From assembly GCF_007748035.1 (NCBI RefSeq), contig NZ_CP036278.1, forward strand, positions 3,410,001-3,474,000: DNA of 64,000 bases, given 5' to 3'. The DNA comes from Aeoliella mucimassa (GTDB taxonomy: Bacteria; Planctomycetota; Planctomycetia; Pirellulales; Lacipirellulaceae). Shown here piece by piece: positions 18,004 through 30,700 of the stretch. How positions within the stretch are numbered: the stretch's first letter is position 1; every line of letters starts with the position of its first letter. The position numbers and the translations under genes are program-made. The notes under the pieces are model-generated. The model had not been told where the DNA came from. It worked only from the letters and a program-made list of their open reading frames with translations, and searched no databases.

Positions 18004-18585
18004 ATGTACCGAGCCATCACATTCTTAAGTGCTCTTATTGTAGCCTGTCTCGTCACTGCACTAACCATAGCTCAGGAGCCGCCTGAATTCCCTGGCCCAG
18101 AGAAGGAGCACCAGTGGCTTCAGCAATTTGCAGGCGAGTGGACCACCACGTCGAAAGGATCAATAGGACCGGACCAGCCTCCGATGGAATGCAGCGGAAC
18201 TATCAAGTCCCGGATGATTGGAGAGTTCTGGGTCGTCAACGAGATGAAAAGTACGATCCAAGGCGACTCGATGCAAGGCCTGCAAACAATCGGATACGAC
18301 GCTTCCAAAAAGAAGTACGTTGGCACGTGGGTCGACTCCATGATGAACCACATGTGGATCTACGAAGGTACGGTCGATGAGTCAGGCAGCAAGCTTACAC
18401 TCGAAGCCGAGGGACCGAACTTCATGGCACCAGGGAAGCTCACAAAGTTTCGCGATGCCTACGAATTCAAAACGCCCGATCACATCATTGTTACATCTTC
18501 TATGCTCGGCGAAGATGGTAAGTGGATCACTTTCATGACCGGAGACTCGGTGAGGAAACCAATCACTGGCAGTGATTCTGAATAA
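18004..18585 (+). CDS. Secreted DUF1579 family protein
   Basis: 193 residues from ATG 18004, which is followed by a signal peptide (FLSALIVACLVTALTIAQE); the upstream frame to 17971 is unlikely. The family pattern is H-x-L-x3-G-W-type: HQWLQQFAGEWTT, CSGTIKSRMIGEFWVVNEM, GYDASKKKYVGTWVDSMMN and FRDAYEFKTPDH. DUF1579 proteins are lipocalin-like beta-barrels without a known reaction and commonly sit near ECF42/DGPF genes. It is the last gene of the block and is followed by a hairpin at 18642-18661. Confidence 0.9.
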   Translation: MYRAITFLSALIVACLVTALTIAQEPPEFPGPEKEHQWLQQFAGEWTTTSKGSIGPDQPPMECSGTIKSRMIGEFWVVNEMKSTIQGDSMQGLQTIGYDASKKKYVGTWVDSMMNHMWIYEGTVDESGSKLTLEAEGPNFMAPGKLTKFRDAYEFKTPDHIIVTSSMLGEDGKWITFMTGDSVRKPITGSDSE

Positions 18586-18641
18586 CCAGCCGATAACCAA
18601 ATACGATATCGAAGCGATAGACTGGTTCTACCTACTCCAAC

Positions 18642-18661
18642 TCTGATCCACCTGGATCAGA
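18642..18661. terminator. Hairpin between convergent genes
   Basis: The inverted repeat TCTGATCCA/TGGATCAGA with only CC between the arms, so the real loop must be larger. It is followed by AATTGGGG, not a T-run. Its position between the DUF1579 gene and the convergent giant gene suggests a shared terminator. A second small GC hairpin (CCGGC/GCCGG) is at 18710-18723. Confidence 0.5.
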
Positions 18662-18738
18662 ATTGGGGAAAGGTGGCTAGTCGCCTCACGATGTCGATCA
18701 TCGATGGTACCGGCGGCTGCCGGCGGAGCGCATTGCTA

Positions 18739-21700
18739 CTACTTACGGTCACGGTCCCCCAGGCGGTGGAGCAAGGGACTACCCAACTCGGTAAATACTT
18801 CGTCTATGGCGCGTTGTTCGTCTGTTTCCGTACGGTCCTTGAGGGTTGAAGAGGAGACGGAAGCGCGTTCCACAACTAGGTGCTGACGACGCAATAGCAG
18901 CACACTTTCGCTGGAGTCGTTATCGCTGGTTAATTCCATGCGATCATGCGAGCGACGCGGCAACAAAGCTTCATGATCCCGGGTGTCGTCCGTGGAATAG
19001 AACCAGAGTGCCGCATCAGCCGTGGCCTCGTTCTCCACCAAGCCTGGAGCCGTTGCGTTGGCGGCTGCCGCATCTTCAGAGACGGAATCGCGTTCCGCTG
19101 GTTGTTGCCGACGCCGCTGTAGCAGCAAGCTCTCTCTGGAGTCTTTATCACTTTTGGCTTTCGAACGAACGTACGTAGGACTCGGGGATACTTCTTGGTT
19201 ATCTTGGGTGGAGTCCGTGGAATAGGACGAGTTTGCCACGTCACCCGTCGCATCGTTCGGTATCGAGTCCGGAGCCGAAGCGTTGGAGTCGACCGCCTCC
19301 GAGTTCGGCGTCTGGGATGCCGACTCGTTCGGTGCGATGACCGCACTGGCTACTGGAGTGGCAACCGTGGTACCGTACAGTGCTTTCCAGATTTCATAAT
19401 CATTTCGGTTGATTATGCCGTTGCCATCTGCATCGCCGCTGGTGCCTCGCTCCACGGTTGCGCCCAGATGGTCTCGCCAAATCGTGTAGTCTCCCAGGTC
19501 AACTCGACCGCTACCGTTGAAGGCGGCCATTTCAGGCGTGAGAGTCAACTGGTTCAACCAGACCTGGCTGCCTGGTCCAAAAGCGTTGGCGCTAACGACA
19601 TCAACATCGCCATCGGCGTCGAGATCGCCCAGTGCTATGGCAAAGGTTGACGCATTGCCGAATTCCACCGGAGTGTCTTCAAACGTTGCATCCCCGTGAT
19701 TCATCCAGACCAAGTTCCCAGCGGAACCAGAGGTGGCAATGACCACATCGATGTCACCGTCGCCATCCATGTCCCCCAACGCCAGGCTGGCTACGTAACC
19801 GACACTGTTAAGCAGCGAGTCGCCCAGCCCGAAGTCGCCGAAGCCATCGTTCAACCAGATCTGATGGTCGCCTGACTGGTTGGCAATCACGGCGTCCAGA
19901 TCCCCGTCGCCATCGAGATCGGCCAACGCTGCATGCACACTGTCACCTTCGCCCAACTGGAGGCCACTATCGACAAACTGGCCGGTTCCGTCGTTGATCC
20001 ACAGTCGGTTGGCTTCGCCTTGTTCGTTGGCAACCACCGCATCGATGTCGCCATCGCCATCCACATCGCCCAAAGCCACACTACTGGAGTGTGAGCTTAC
20101 CAGGGCCGGTTGCGGATCGAAGATCCCGTTTCCAACATTTCGCCAGACAACATTCTCACCATCAACATCAATAAACAGGTCGATCAGTCCGTCGTTGTCG
20201 AAGTCGGCCACTGCAATATCACGATAGTCGGCAACGTTCTCATAGCTGCCCATCAAAACGAAGTTTCCATTGCCCGAGTTGCGGTACACTGCGATCGACT
20301 GATTGCGATTTGCAACCACTGCATCGAGACGCCCATCGCCGTTCAAATCTCCCAAGGCAACAGCAACTGTGTCTTCACCGCCAAAGGGTTGCCCCACGAC
20401 TTCGAAGACGCCGTGTCCGTTGTTACGCCAGAGGTAGTTTCCATTGAGACGGTCGGCGATGAGAGCATCGAGATCACCGTCGCCGTCGATGTCGCCCAAA
20501 GCCACGTCGGTCGCAAAGCCAAAACCGAGTTGTTGTCCGCTATCTTCCAATGAATCGGTTCCCGAGGTGGCTGCCACTTCGATCACGGTTTGGAAGACCG
20601 ACTTGTTATTCGCGTTTTCACTATCAACCTCTCCACTACGCGGAGTTACTTGCACGTTCAAAGCAGCCATCGAGTTGGTTGCACTGAGAACCTGCTGACC
20701 GGAAGCAATGGTGGCTTTCAAGACAAACGTGACCGACTCCCCCGGATCGAGGAACAGTTCGGCTTGCAACGAGTTACCAACTGCCCCAATCTCAAGCGTG
20801 GAGGAGCCATCGCCACTATACTGCAGGTCGGCAATTTGAGCATCTACAAATAGGGGCCACAGCGTGCTACTGAAATCAGCGCCGATGGTACGGACAGAAC
20901 CATGGTTGGTTACACGGACCTCATACTCAACGGCTTCGCCGACCTTCGCAGCTTGAGGTCCAGAAAGAAACTCAACGGCCAAGTCCGTCGCGTTGCTATT
21001 TAGCCACAATTGGGGCGGGCGGTAGTCGTTGATGAACACTATGTCGGGATCGCCGTCCTGATCCACATCTCCAGCTGCGACACTGACGCTATATCCGGTT
21101 TGCAAATTAATCGCGTTTCCGGCAGCGGTGAATTTGCCAGAGCCGTCATTATGCCACACGGTTTCGGCATTTCTAACGTAGTTGATATTTGCGCTTACAA
21201 CGCCAGCCACCAGGTCGAGATCGTTGTCGTGATCGATGTCGACCAGCTCCAGCTCCCTTACGGCACGGGCGTCAAAACTGTCTCCATAAGGTGTGAACTC
21301 GCCAGTTCCATTATTGAGGTAGGCCTGGATGTGATCCTCCGTATCTCCATTCGACAGAGTCACTTCGATGGTAATAACCGCGTCCAGGTCGCCATCCCCA
21401 TCTAAGTCGCCAACGGCCGAAACGAATTGACCGTGTTCGGTCAGGATTCCTCCCTCAACTAAGAAATTTCCATAGCCATCGTTTAGCATCACCTGGCTAT
21501 TGCCTCGGATGCCGACGCGGAGCACATCGAGATCACCGTCACCATCAAAATCACCGAGTGCTGCTCGAGAAGATGTCAATGGGGGCAGACTGATAGTTCG
21601 TGATGTGAAGACTCCAGTGCCATCATTGATCCACAGGTAATTTCGATACGCATTACTGTCGGTCTCATAGATGTCCACGTCTCCGTCGCCGTCGAGGTCT

Positions 21701-24700
21701 CCGATCGCTATGGAGTAGGTTGTATTGTGCCCAATCACCTGTTCTGAATTGGTGAACACGCCGGAGCCGTCGTTCAACCATATACTGTTCGAGGAGTGAT
21801 TCCCAAATAGTGCATCGAGATCGCCATCGCCATCGAAGTCAGCCAGCATAACCTGGAACGTGCGCGACGTACCGAGTTCCTGCCCCGAGTCGACGTAGTT
21901 TCCATGGCCGTCATTCAGCCAGACTCCATTCGCATTCCGCGAATCGCCAGCGGACCACGTGCCGCGGGTGATTACCGCATCGAGGTCACCGTCGCCATCC
22001 ACGTCGCCAAGAGCCACATCTTCGATGCGGTCGACAGGCAGGCCCAAGGAAGTGATGTTGAATGTACCGCTACCCTCAGCATTGGGCAGCACCACTAGGT
22101 CGTTGTCGTAGGCAGCATTGCTGTCGGGCGTAATATCGGAAACAAATCCTTCCGGAACCGACACGCTCGCCAATGCAGAAAGCACCGAGTCGGTGGCCAG
22201 GAATACGGCGTCGGCCTTAGGAATGGCTGAGACAATGTACTGGAGCGAGGCCCCCACGGGCAGGTCCACCGTAGCGATGAACTCACCAGCCGCAGCCCCT
22301 TCCACTAGATCGCTCGCCGCACCTCCCGTCCCAACAGGCGAGTCGATATCAAAGTCTTGCAGAATTCGATCGAAACGCGCTGTGATCGTGGCACCATTAA
22401 CGGGAACTGGACCATTGTTAGTCACCACCAAGGTGTAGTAGAGGCGAGCACCAAGTTCCGCTGCCACTTGGCTGGACGTAAGAGAAATCGACAAATCGGG
22501 CTGGGTGCGGATATCGATGCCATGATACAGTCGAGTTGGGCCATCACTGTTCACCGACACCACGTCCAGGGTACCGTCGCCATTGAAGTCGGAAATGGCG
22601 AAACTGTTGGTCGTTCCTTCGTCGAACTCGATTCCGGAGTACGTGAGATTGCCAAGGCCATCATTCAACCACAAAACGTTGGCGCTTCCTCCATTGGCAA
22701 ACAAGGCGTCCAGGTCGCCGTCGCCATCGAAGTCGGCCAGGCTGACATTGTTGCTCACGGCGCTACCTAGTAGTTGGCCGCTATCGACCAGAGCACCGCT
22801 GCCATCGTTCAGCCAGACACGGTTCGCGCCACTCACAGCAATCACGGCATCTAGATCGCCGTCGCCATCCATGTCGCCCAATTGAGCGTTATTGAAACTT
22901 TCGCTCCAGGCATAGCCGGAGATATACTGAAAGAACCCGTGTCCAACATTATCGAAAGTTCCTTGGCTGGTGTACAAATCAAGGTCGCCGTCTCCATTAA
23001 AGTCGCCAAACAAATGCTGGGAGGCGCCATCGTGAGAATTGTCGGCAGCGACAAAGTACCCATTCCCATCGTTTAGTTGAGTCACGTCGTCGTAAAAGTC
23101 CAGATCTCCATCCCCATCGACGTCGGTAAACTCACTGAAGGAGGAATAGTTTCCACCGAAGACAAAGTACTTCGTCAGGTTCCCGTAGCCATCATTGGCA
23201 AAGAAAGTGCGTCCTTCGTTGGTTTTGATGGCGACATCCAGATCACCATCTTCATCGAAATCTCCCACTGCGACTTGCGAGGTCACTCGGTCGCTAATGA
23301 TGGGTCCAGCCACGAAAGTGCCGTCGTTGTTCCACCACACCTGCGCGCCAGTTTCGTATCCAATGACTAGGTCGCGTTGACCATCGCCATCCAGGTCGCC
23401 AGCGGCTATCGCAAGTCCACCAGTGAGAGTGAATTGCTGCCCGCTGTCGACCCAAATACCGGAGGGAACTTCTGATACCACCTGCAGCTGATCTTGTTGC
23501 ACCGCAAAACTGTTCTCCGGCACGGCGTCAAACAGCCCCGTGGGCGGCGTGATGATTGCCCGCGCGGAGAAGTGCTCGTGCTCCCGGCTGAAGCTGCCAT
23601 CATTGGCAGCCACCACTGCCTGCAGGGTATAGGTGACCGTTCCACCAACTGGAATGTTAATCAAGTCGGTGAGTCGTCCCTCGGCGACGTCAATGGTAGC
23701 GCCGGCGCTAGAGCTCGCCCCGGTGGTCTCAACTCCAGCAACGGTGAGATCTGCGATGGGCAAATCGAAGAGCAACTGCAGCTCCGCCCCCGTGACGTGG
23801 AGAGGACCATTGTTGGTAACCGTGAGCGTATAGTCGACGATGTCTCCCTGCTTGACCGTTTCGCCGGGCGACTCGAGTGTGACAGCCAGGTCGACATCGC
23901 CGTTGAGCATCGAAGCAACAGTGCGGTTCCCGCCAAATATCGCATCGACATCGCCATCGTTGTCAAGATCGCCAACAGCGAGAACGCCTAGGCTTTGAGG
24001 ATGGAAGATGCCGGTCGATTCAGTAAAGCTGGCATTGCCATCGTTCACAAATACCGAATTCACCCCCGCCACATCGTGAACTGTTGTAAGTGCGTCCAGA
24101 TCGCCATCGCCATCGATGTCGGTCAACGACACAGAGGTATTGTAGTTAGTCCGCGGTATCTCCTGGTCGAGGGGCGTAAAGACTGCATTTCCGTCGTTCA
24201 GATAGACGCGATTGAAGTCATCGAACACCATCCACAGATCAAGGTCACCGTCGTTGTCTAAATCGCCAAGGTCAAAGCCACGCCTCAATCCAGATTCGAG
24301 GGTCTGAGTTGTTGCTGTAAAGAGACCTTCGCCGTTGTTCAACCAGACGACTCTATCGTCATAGGCACCACCGTATAGGGCGTCCAGGTCTCCATCACCA
24401 TCCAGGTCGGCCAACTGGGGCAAGAGATTGCCTGATCCAAGCATAGGACTAGCTTCGGAAAAGACTCCAGTCCCGTCGTTGAAACGGACTCGCCCCTCGG
24501 CAATCGCGTCGATGTCGCCATCACCATCGACGTCTCCGAAAACTGCGGAATCCGGTACGTAATGCCCAGCATTAGTAAAGCTACCCGTACCGTCGTTGAT
24601 AAACCACTTGGTACGCACAAACGCATCGAGGTCGCCATCGCCGTCCACGTCAGCCAGCGCCGATGTGCGTCCGTCGGTATAGATGTTTTCGCCCGCAAGA

Positions 24701-27700
24701 ACAGAACTGACAGTGAAGTTGCCAGCCCCATCGTTAGTCAGGATGGCGCCGCCATTATATGAATAGACAACGAGCACATCGAGGTCACCGTCGCCATCGA
24801 CATCCCCTAGAGACATATCCGCCACATACGATTCGGTGGGCAGGGTTACCTCATCAGCGACAGAGAACTTGCCCGTCCCGCCGGTCACCTTGGGACCAAT
24901 GATATCTACATCGTACGACGTATTGTTTCCCGGAGCAGCGTCGTATCCATCTTCCGTAGTAATGCTTGCCGAAGCACCGAATCCATAGACCGCAGGCTGC
25001 ATGGGGGTTCCGGCCGCAAGCAAGTCGACTTCAATCACAAAAGTGATGGAAGAGCCAGCCGGCATATCGACCTCGCTAACAAACTCCCCATTGAAGGTAC
25101 CGAGAGAAATTGGCCCACTTGCTCCTCCAGCTAGCAACACACTCACTAGTCGACTCTCTTCCACCGAGTGGGAGAATTCCGTAGTGATCGTTGCATTGAG
25201 AATATCCACCTTACTCGGATTCGATGCGGTCACCGTGTAGGTAACTGTATCGCCGGCACTCGCGTAGGTTCCTCCGCTCTGAACATCCACTGTTAAGTTG
25301 GCGAGTTCGTCGGCCGCCAAGTTCGTCCACACCTGCATACCAGTTGGTCCGACCGTCAAAGCATCGAGATCACCGTCGCCATCCACGTCGCCAATCGAAA
25401 ACCGCTCGGTGTCAGTGGAAGCAAACTTTAGTCCTGTATCGACAAAGTTGGCGTTGCCGTCGTTGAGACGTATCCGGATGAACGAATTTAACTCAAGTGA
25501 TACCAGATCCAAATCGTCATCACCATCGACGTCTACGAATCGAACTTCCGTAGCACCTGGTGCAGATTCGATTTGTTGGTAGAGTTCTGGGCGGCCGTTG
25601 CCATCGTTGATCCATACCTCTTGGGCATTCGTGCGATACCGAATAGCGTCGGGTTTTCCATCACCATTCAAGTCTCCAACAACCCAATTGCCGGAATCGG
25701 GCCATCGATCGTAAACGCTCGAGAAACCGGTGATTCCATCGTATTGCATCTGATAGTAGTAGCCGAGCGCGTCGAGGTCACCATCCCCATCCATATCGCC
25801 CAATGCCAAATCATAAGTGCTGTTCGGAAGGTATTCGAAATTGGTGGAAAAAGTCCCTGTTCCATCGTTGGCATACCAGGCAGAACCGGTCAGTAAATCA
25901 GGATCGCCATCGTTGTCGATGTCGACGAAGGTAATGCTTGCCGGTTCAGCTTGACCTGGGAAGCTAGGCGTGCTCAACTCGAAGGTGGCGTCGCCATTGT
26001 TGAGCCACACGCCACTCCCGGATCCATAATAGGTCGAGATCACGACATCCAAGTCGCCGTCGTTGTCCAAGTCCGACATGGCCAGCGAAGTGCCTCGGAG
26101 ATTCTGCTCGGGCACGAACAAAGTTGTCGCCACGGAGAAGTTGCCCGCTCCATCGTTAAGCAGGACTTCGCTAGCGGAGCTATTGTAGACGACGATAGCA
26201 TCCAGATCGCCGTCGCCATCCAGGTCGCCCATTTCAACGTCGACCGCATCTTCCGTATCGATCGATTGTGGCAACTCGACGAATAAGCCGCTCCCACCAC
26301 TTCCAGACAGAGTGACAATGTCGACGTTCGAAGTGAGATTGTCGGCCTGATAGGGATCAAATTGATTGGCCGGTGCAGAGGCCTTTACTTTATGTTCGAT
26401 CCGATAGTTCTCAGACAAGCCGGGGGTGCCAGCGGGAGCAACAGTGCCGCGGATTACGTACTCGAGCGATGCGCCAGCAGGTAGGTTCGTGGTGTCGATG
26501 AACTGGTTGCCCATTAGGGTGCCAGGAACAAGACTCGATTCGGCGGTGCCGGTAGCGGTCACGCTTATCAATTCAACATCCAGCAGATATTGCCCAGCCA
26601 GGTATTCGACCATGGCCCCTTGTGTATCAATCACGCTGTCGTTGTGCACGGTGAACACGTACGTCACCTGTTGACCAGGATCGACCTGAGAGTCGCCAGT
26701 ATGCTGCTCGATACGGAGATCGATCAACGTATCGGCCGCAGGGTTAAGCCAAACCTGATTGGCACCTTCCTCGCTTACCATGAAGACGTCCAGGTCGCCG
26801 TCGCCATCCAGATCGGCCAAGGCGGTGTCGACGATTCCATCCGTGGGGAATACCTGCGGACTGACGGCAAAGACGCCGGCGCCGTCATTCAACCAAATCT
26901 TTGTAATAGGTTCGCCAGAGTAGTCGTCGCCCGACTGAAGTATGTCTAAATCACCGTCGCCGTCGATATCGCCCACTTCGAAGTCATTGGCTCCTTCCGA
27001 TGCAAGCACTTGACCGGAGTCGGTAAAGCTGCCATTTCCATCGTTCAGCCACACCGTATTGCTGGAACCGGTATCGAAGATGATGTCGAGATCACCATCA
27101 CCGTCGGCATCAAATAGGGCCGTGGCACTGGCCGAATTGGTGATTTGCACGGCGGGCTCGAAAGATCCATCTCCGCGATTCAGTTGCAGGCGGTACCCAT
27201 TCAGTAGATCCAGGTCGCCGTCGCCGTCGACATCGCCATACGATGAGGGAGTGCCATTTGAGGCAACCACCTGCGTGAAGTACCCTAATCCATTATTCAG
27301 ATAGATCCCACTCCCAAGCATCGCATCGAGTGCACCATCGTTATTCAAGTCAAGCAGCGCAACCAAACCAGTTGACTTGGTAGTAAGACCTTGATCGACA
27401 ACGGTGAAGTTTCCCACGCCATCATTGAGAAACAATGAAGGCTGTGCACTTCCAAAGCCGCTATATGCAATCAGCAGGTCTAAGTCCCCGTCGGAATCCA
27501 CATCGCCAATGGCAAGAGAAGTCGACTGATAATTGCCCAGCATCTGACCGCTGTCGGTAAACATGCCGGAACCATCGTTCAGCCACAATCGATTGCCTGC
27601 TTGGCCGTCGTTGGCGACGATTGCATCGATATCTCCGTCGCCATCGACGTCGCCTGTCACGACAGCTTGGCTCTGAAAGTCGCCGAGTCGCTGACCAGAG

Positions 27701-30700
27701 TCCTGGAACACCCCGGAACCGAGCGATGTTTCGAAGCGAATGAGGTTCTGGTCTGCTGCTGCATTGTCCACCTGATTGGCGTCGATTTGGCCGGAGGGCA
27801 GTTTCACGTCGGCCGTGATGCTCGAAACAGCCGAAGGTGATACATAGTCCGTCAGATCGCTCGATAATGTGACCGTTAGTTGGTACGTCACCTTTCCGCC
27901 GATCGGCAAGTCGACCGTGTCGTTCAATTGAACAACTTCCAAGTCGGCAATGGGAGTCAAGGTCGATGTCGCTCCGTCGGCCTGTGTTACCGACGTGAGA
28001 GATGCCGAAACCACCGGTTTGGGCAGTGTCAGAAGCACCGTAGCAGCCGACACCGGGTTAGTACCTGCATTTTCTACGACAATGGTGTAGTCGAGCGTCG
28101 CTCCAGGAATAACCGTCTCGGTATCGGGTGTTTGGGTGAAATAGGTCCTAACATCCGTTTCAGCGTTGAGCCAAACAGTATCGCTATTGTTATTGGATTC
28201 GGTGAAATAGGCATCAATATCGCCATCGCCGTCCAGATCGCCCAAAGCGACATAGATATTAGGGAAATCATAGGAATACTCGGCAGCGAAGTTACCATCG
28301 CCATCATTCATCAGAACCTGGTCGCTAGCGGCGAGCAACACATCAAGATCCCCATCGCCATCTAGATCGGCCACGTCCAGGTCGATGTCGCTGGTCGATC
28401 CAATCGGTAAAGGCTTGGATGTGTAAACACGTCCTGCTTTTACCAAGAGAACACTTGCTGAACCGGTATTGCCAAACAGCACTTCCAGCACACCGTCGCC
28501 AGTGAAATCGCCCGCAAACACGGCAAACGAGTTTCCGGAGCCAAGCGCATAGCCCGATAGGGTAAAGCTACCGCTCCCGTTATTTGTCCACAAATAGTTC
28601 GTACCATAATTAGCCACAAATGCGTCGAGGTCGCCATCGCCATCGTAGTCCGCCAACGTAGCGTCCCGGCTATTGGAACTGCCAAGTCGTTGTCCGGAGT
28701 CGACAAAATTCCCTAAACCATCATTCAACCAGATCTCATTGGGCTGATTATTGCTGCGAGCGACATACGCGTCCAAGTCGCCATCGCCATCCAGATCGCC
28801 AAATACGGGTAGAGCATCGCCGGTAGACGCAGGATTAACGAAGATGGCCGGGCCTTCCTGAAATAAGCCAGTTCCATCATTCAACCACACGCTCCCATCT
28901 CGTTGACGACCGCTAAGCACGGCGTCCAGATCGCCATCGCTATCGATATCAACCAGCGTGATCGCATGCGACATCTCCACCCCAAATTGCTGCACCTCGT
29001 CAAAGGTGCCATCACCTCGATTGTGCAACACGCGATGATAAGTGTTATCGTCCGCAATCACGATGGCATCGAGGTCGCCATCGCCATCCAGGTCACCAAG
29101 CTTTACCTCTTCTCCATAGGTCCGTATAGACTGTCCCGTATCGACAAAACGTCCGCTGCTTACGGGTATCACGGCTGGCGCGTATCCACTTCCCTGAGCA
29201 CGATTGTTCGCCGTGTAGCTTTCGAGGATTCCTGTTGGTGCGGTCACCTCAGTCGTGCTGGTGACTATCGGTGCAAAGCTCGACGGAACGGTCAGCATTG
29301 CCTCGACGGTGAAAGTAATGCTTGCCCCCGCCGGCAAATCGACATAACCAGAGAAGACATCGACGAACGTACCGATAGCAATGCTCGTCTCCGCGCCTTC
29401 CCCCCTACTAATAGAAGTGATCGAGGCGTCTTCGAGTGCATCGGTCAATTCGTGCGTCAGTGAGGCCCCCACAATATCTGTAGGCCCGAAGTTGGTGACT
29501 GTAATCTCATAGCTGACTAATGTCGCAACTTCGGCTTCGACCAGATGCTGTGTCGGGGACACTTGCACCAGCAGGTCGGTGTCCGCATTCAAGAACACTC
29601 CCATCCGATTGTCGCGCACGCGTCCCACGGCGATATCACTGTCGCCATCGCCATCGAAATCACCAGTCACCAACGCGGCGTTAGGGGTATCTCCCAGGAA
29701 TTGTGAGCTTACAACAAAGGTGGCGTCGCCCTGATTAATTAGAAGTCGTGTTTCTAGTTCGTCAGAGCTGGAATCGCTATACGTTGTGTAAAGGAAGTCC
29801 ATATCGCCGTCGCCTTCGGCGTCGATGAGTTGGACGTTGTAGCCCCTGGCGTACAGACCGTTTTGAGCTCCGCTGCTTGTGAACACCCCATCGCCATCGT
29901 TCAGCCAGATTAAATGGCTAGTGCTGTTCGAGAGCAGTACCGCATCTAAATCGCCATCGCCGTCGAAATCGTGCAGAGCACCACCGTATAGCACATTCGA
30001 AATGTAATTTGGACTAGCAACAAAACCAGCGTTTCCATCGTTTATCCAGAATACGGCCCTATTGTCGTATCCGACGATCATCAGGTCCGTATCGCCATCA
30101 CCATCGATGTCACCAGGGTCGATGTCATAGGCCCGACTATCACCTAGCTCGGCCGAGGCAGTAAAGCCTCCGAGACCATCGTTCAACCAAACCTTGTTCT
30201 GAGCTCCTCCAGTAATCAGATCCACATCGCCATCATTGTCGAGATCGGCCGTGGCGAGGGAGAGCTGATAGGTTCCGCCCAGGGTTTGACCACTGTCGGT
30301 AAAATGGCCAGCGCCGTCGTTCAGCCAGACTCGAGTGCCAGAGTTGGTGTGCGCAATGATGATGTCGCGATCGCCATCCCCGTCCACATCATCGATAGCT
30401 ACAGCCTCCGTGGCTCCACCAGGCAACTGTTGCTCAGACTCGACAAACTGGCCTGTACCATCGGAAATAAGGACACGAGTGTAGGTGGCATTGGTGCCGA
30501 CCACCAAATCGTCGTAACCGTCGAAGTTTAAGTCGGCCGAGGCGAGCGCATCGACGGTGAAGCTGTCAAAGGCCTGCGGAGTTTGCACGAATACGCCTGC
30601 ACTCGGTCGGGTCGGACGGTCGACCCAGTTGCGAGACGCTGCGGAGTTGTTGCTTAGATTGCCGTCGACCATTCCAGCTGGCGGAGTGATACTTGCGACG

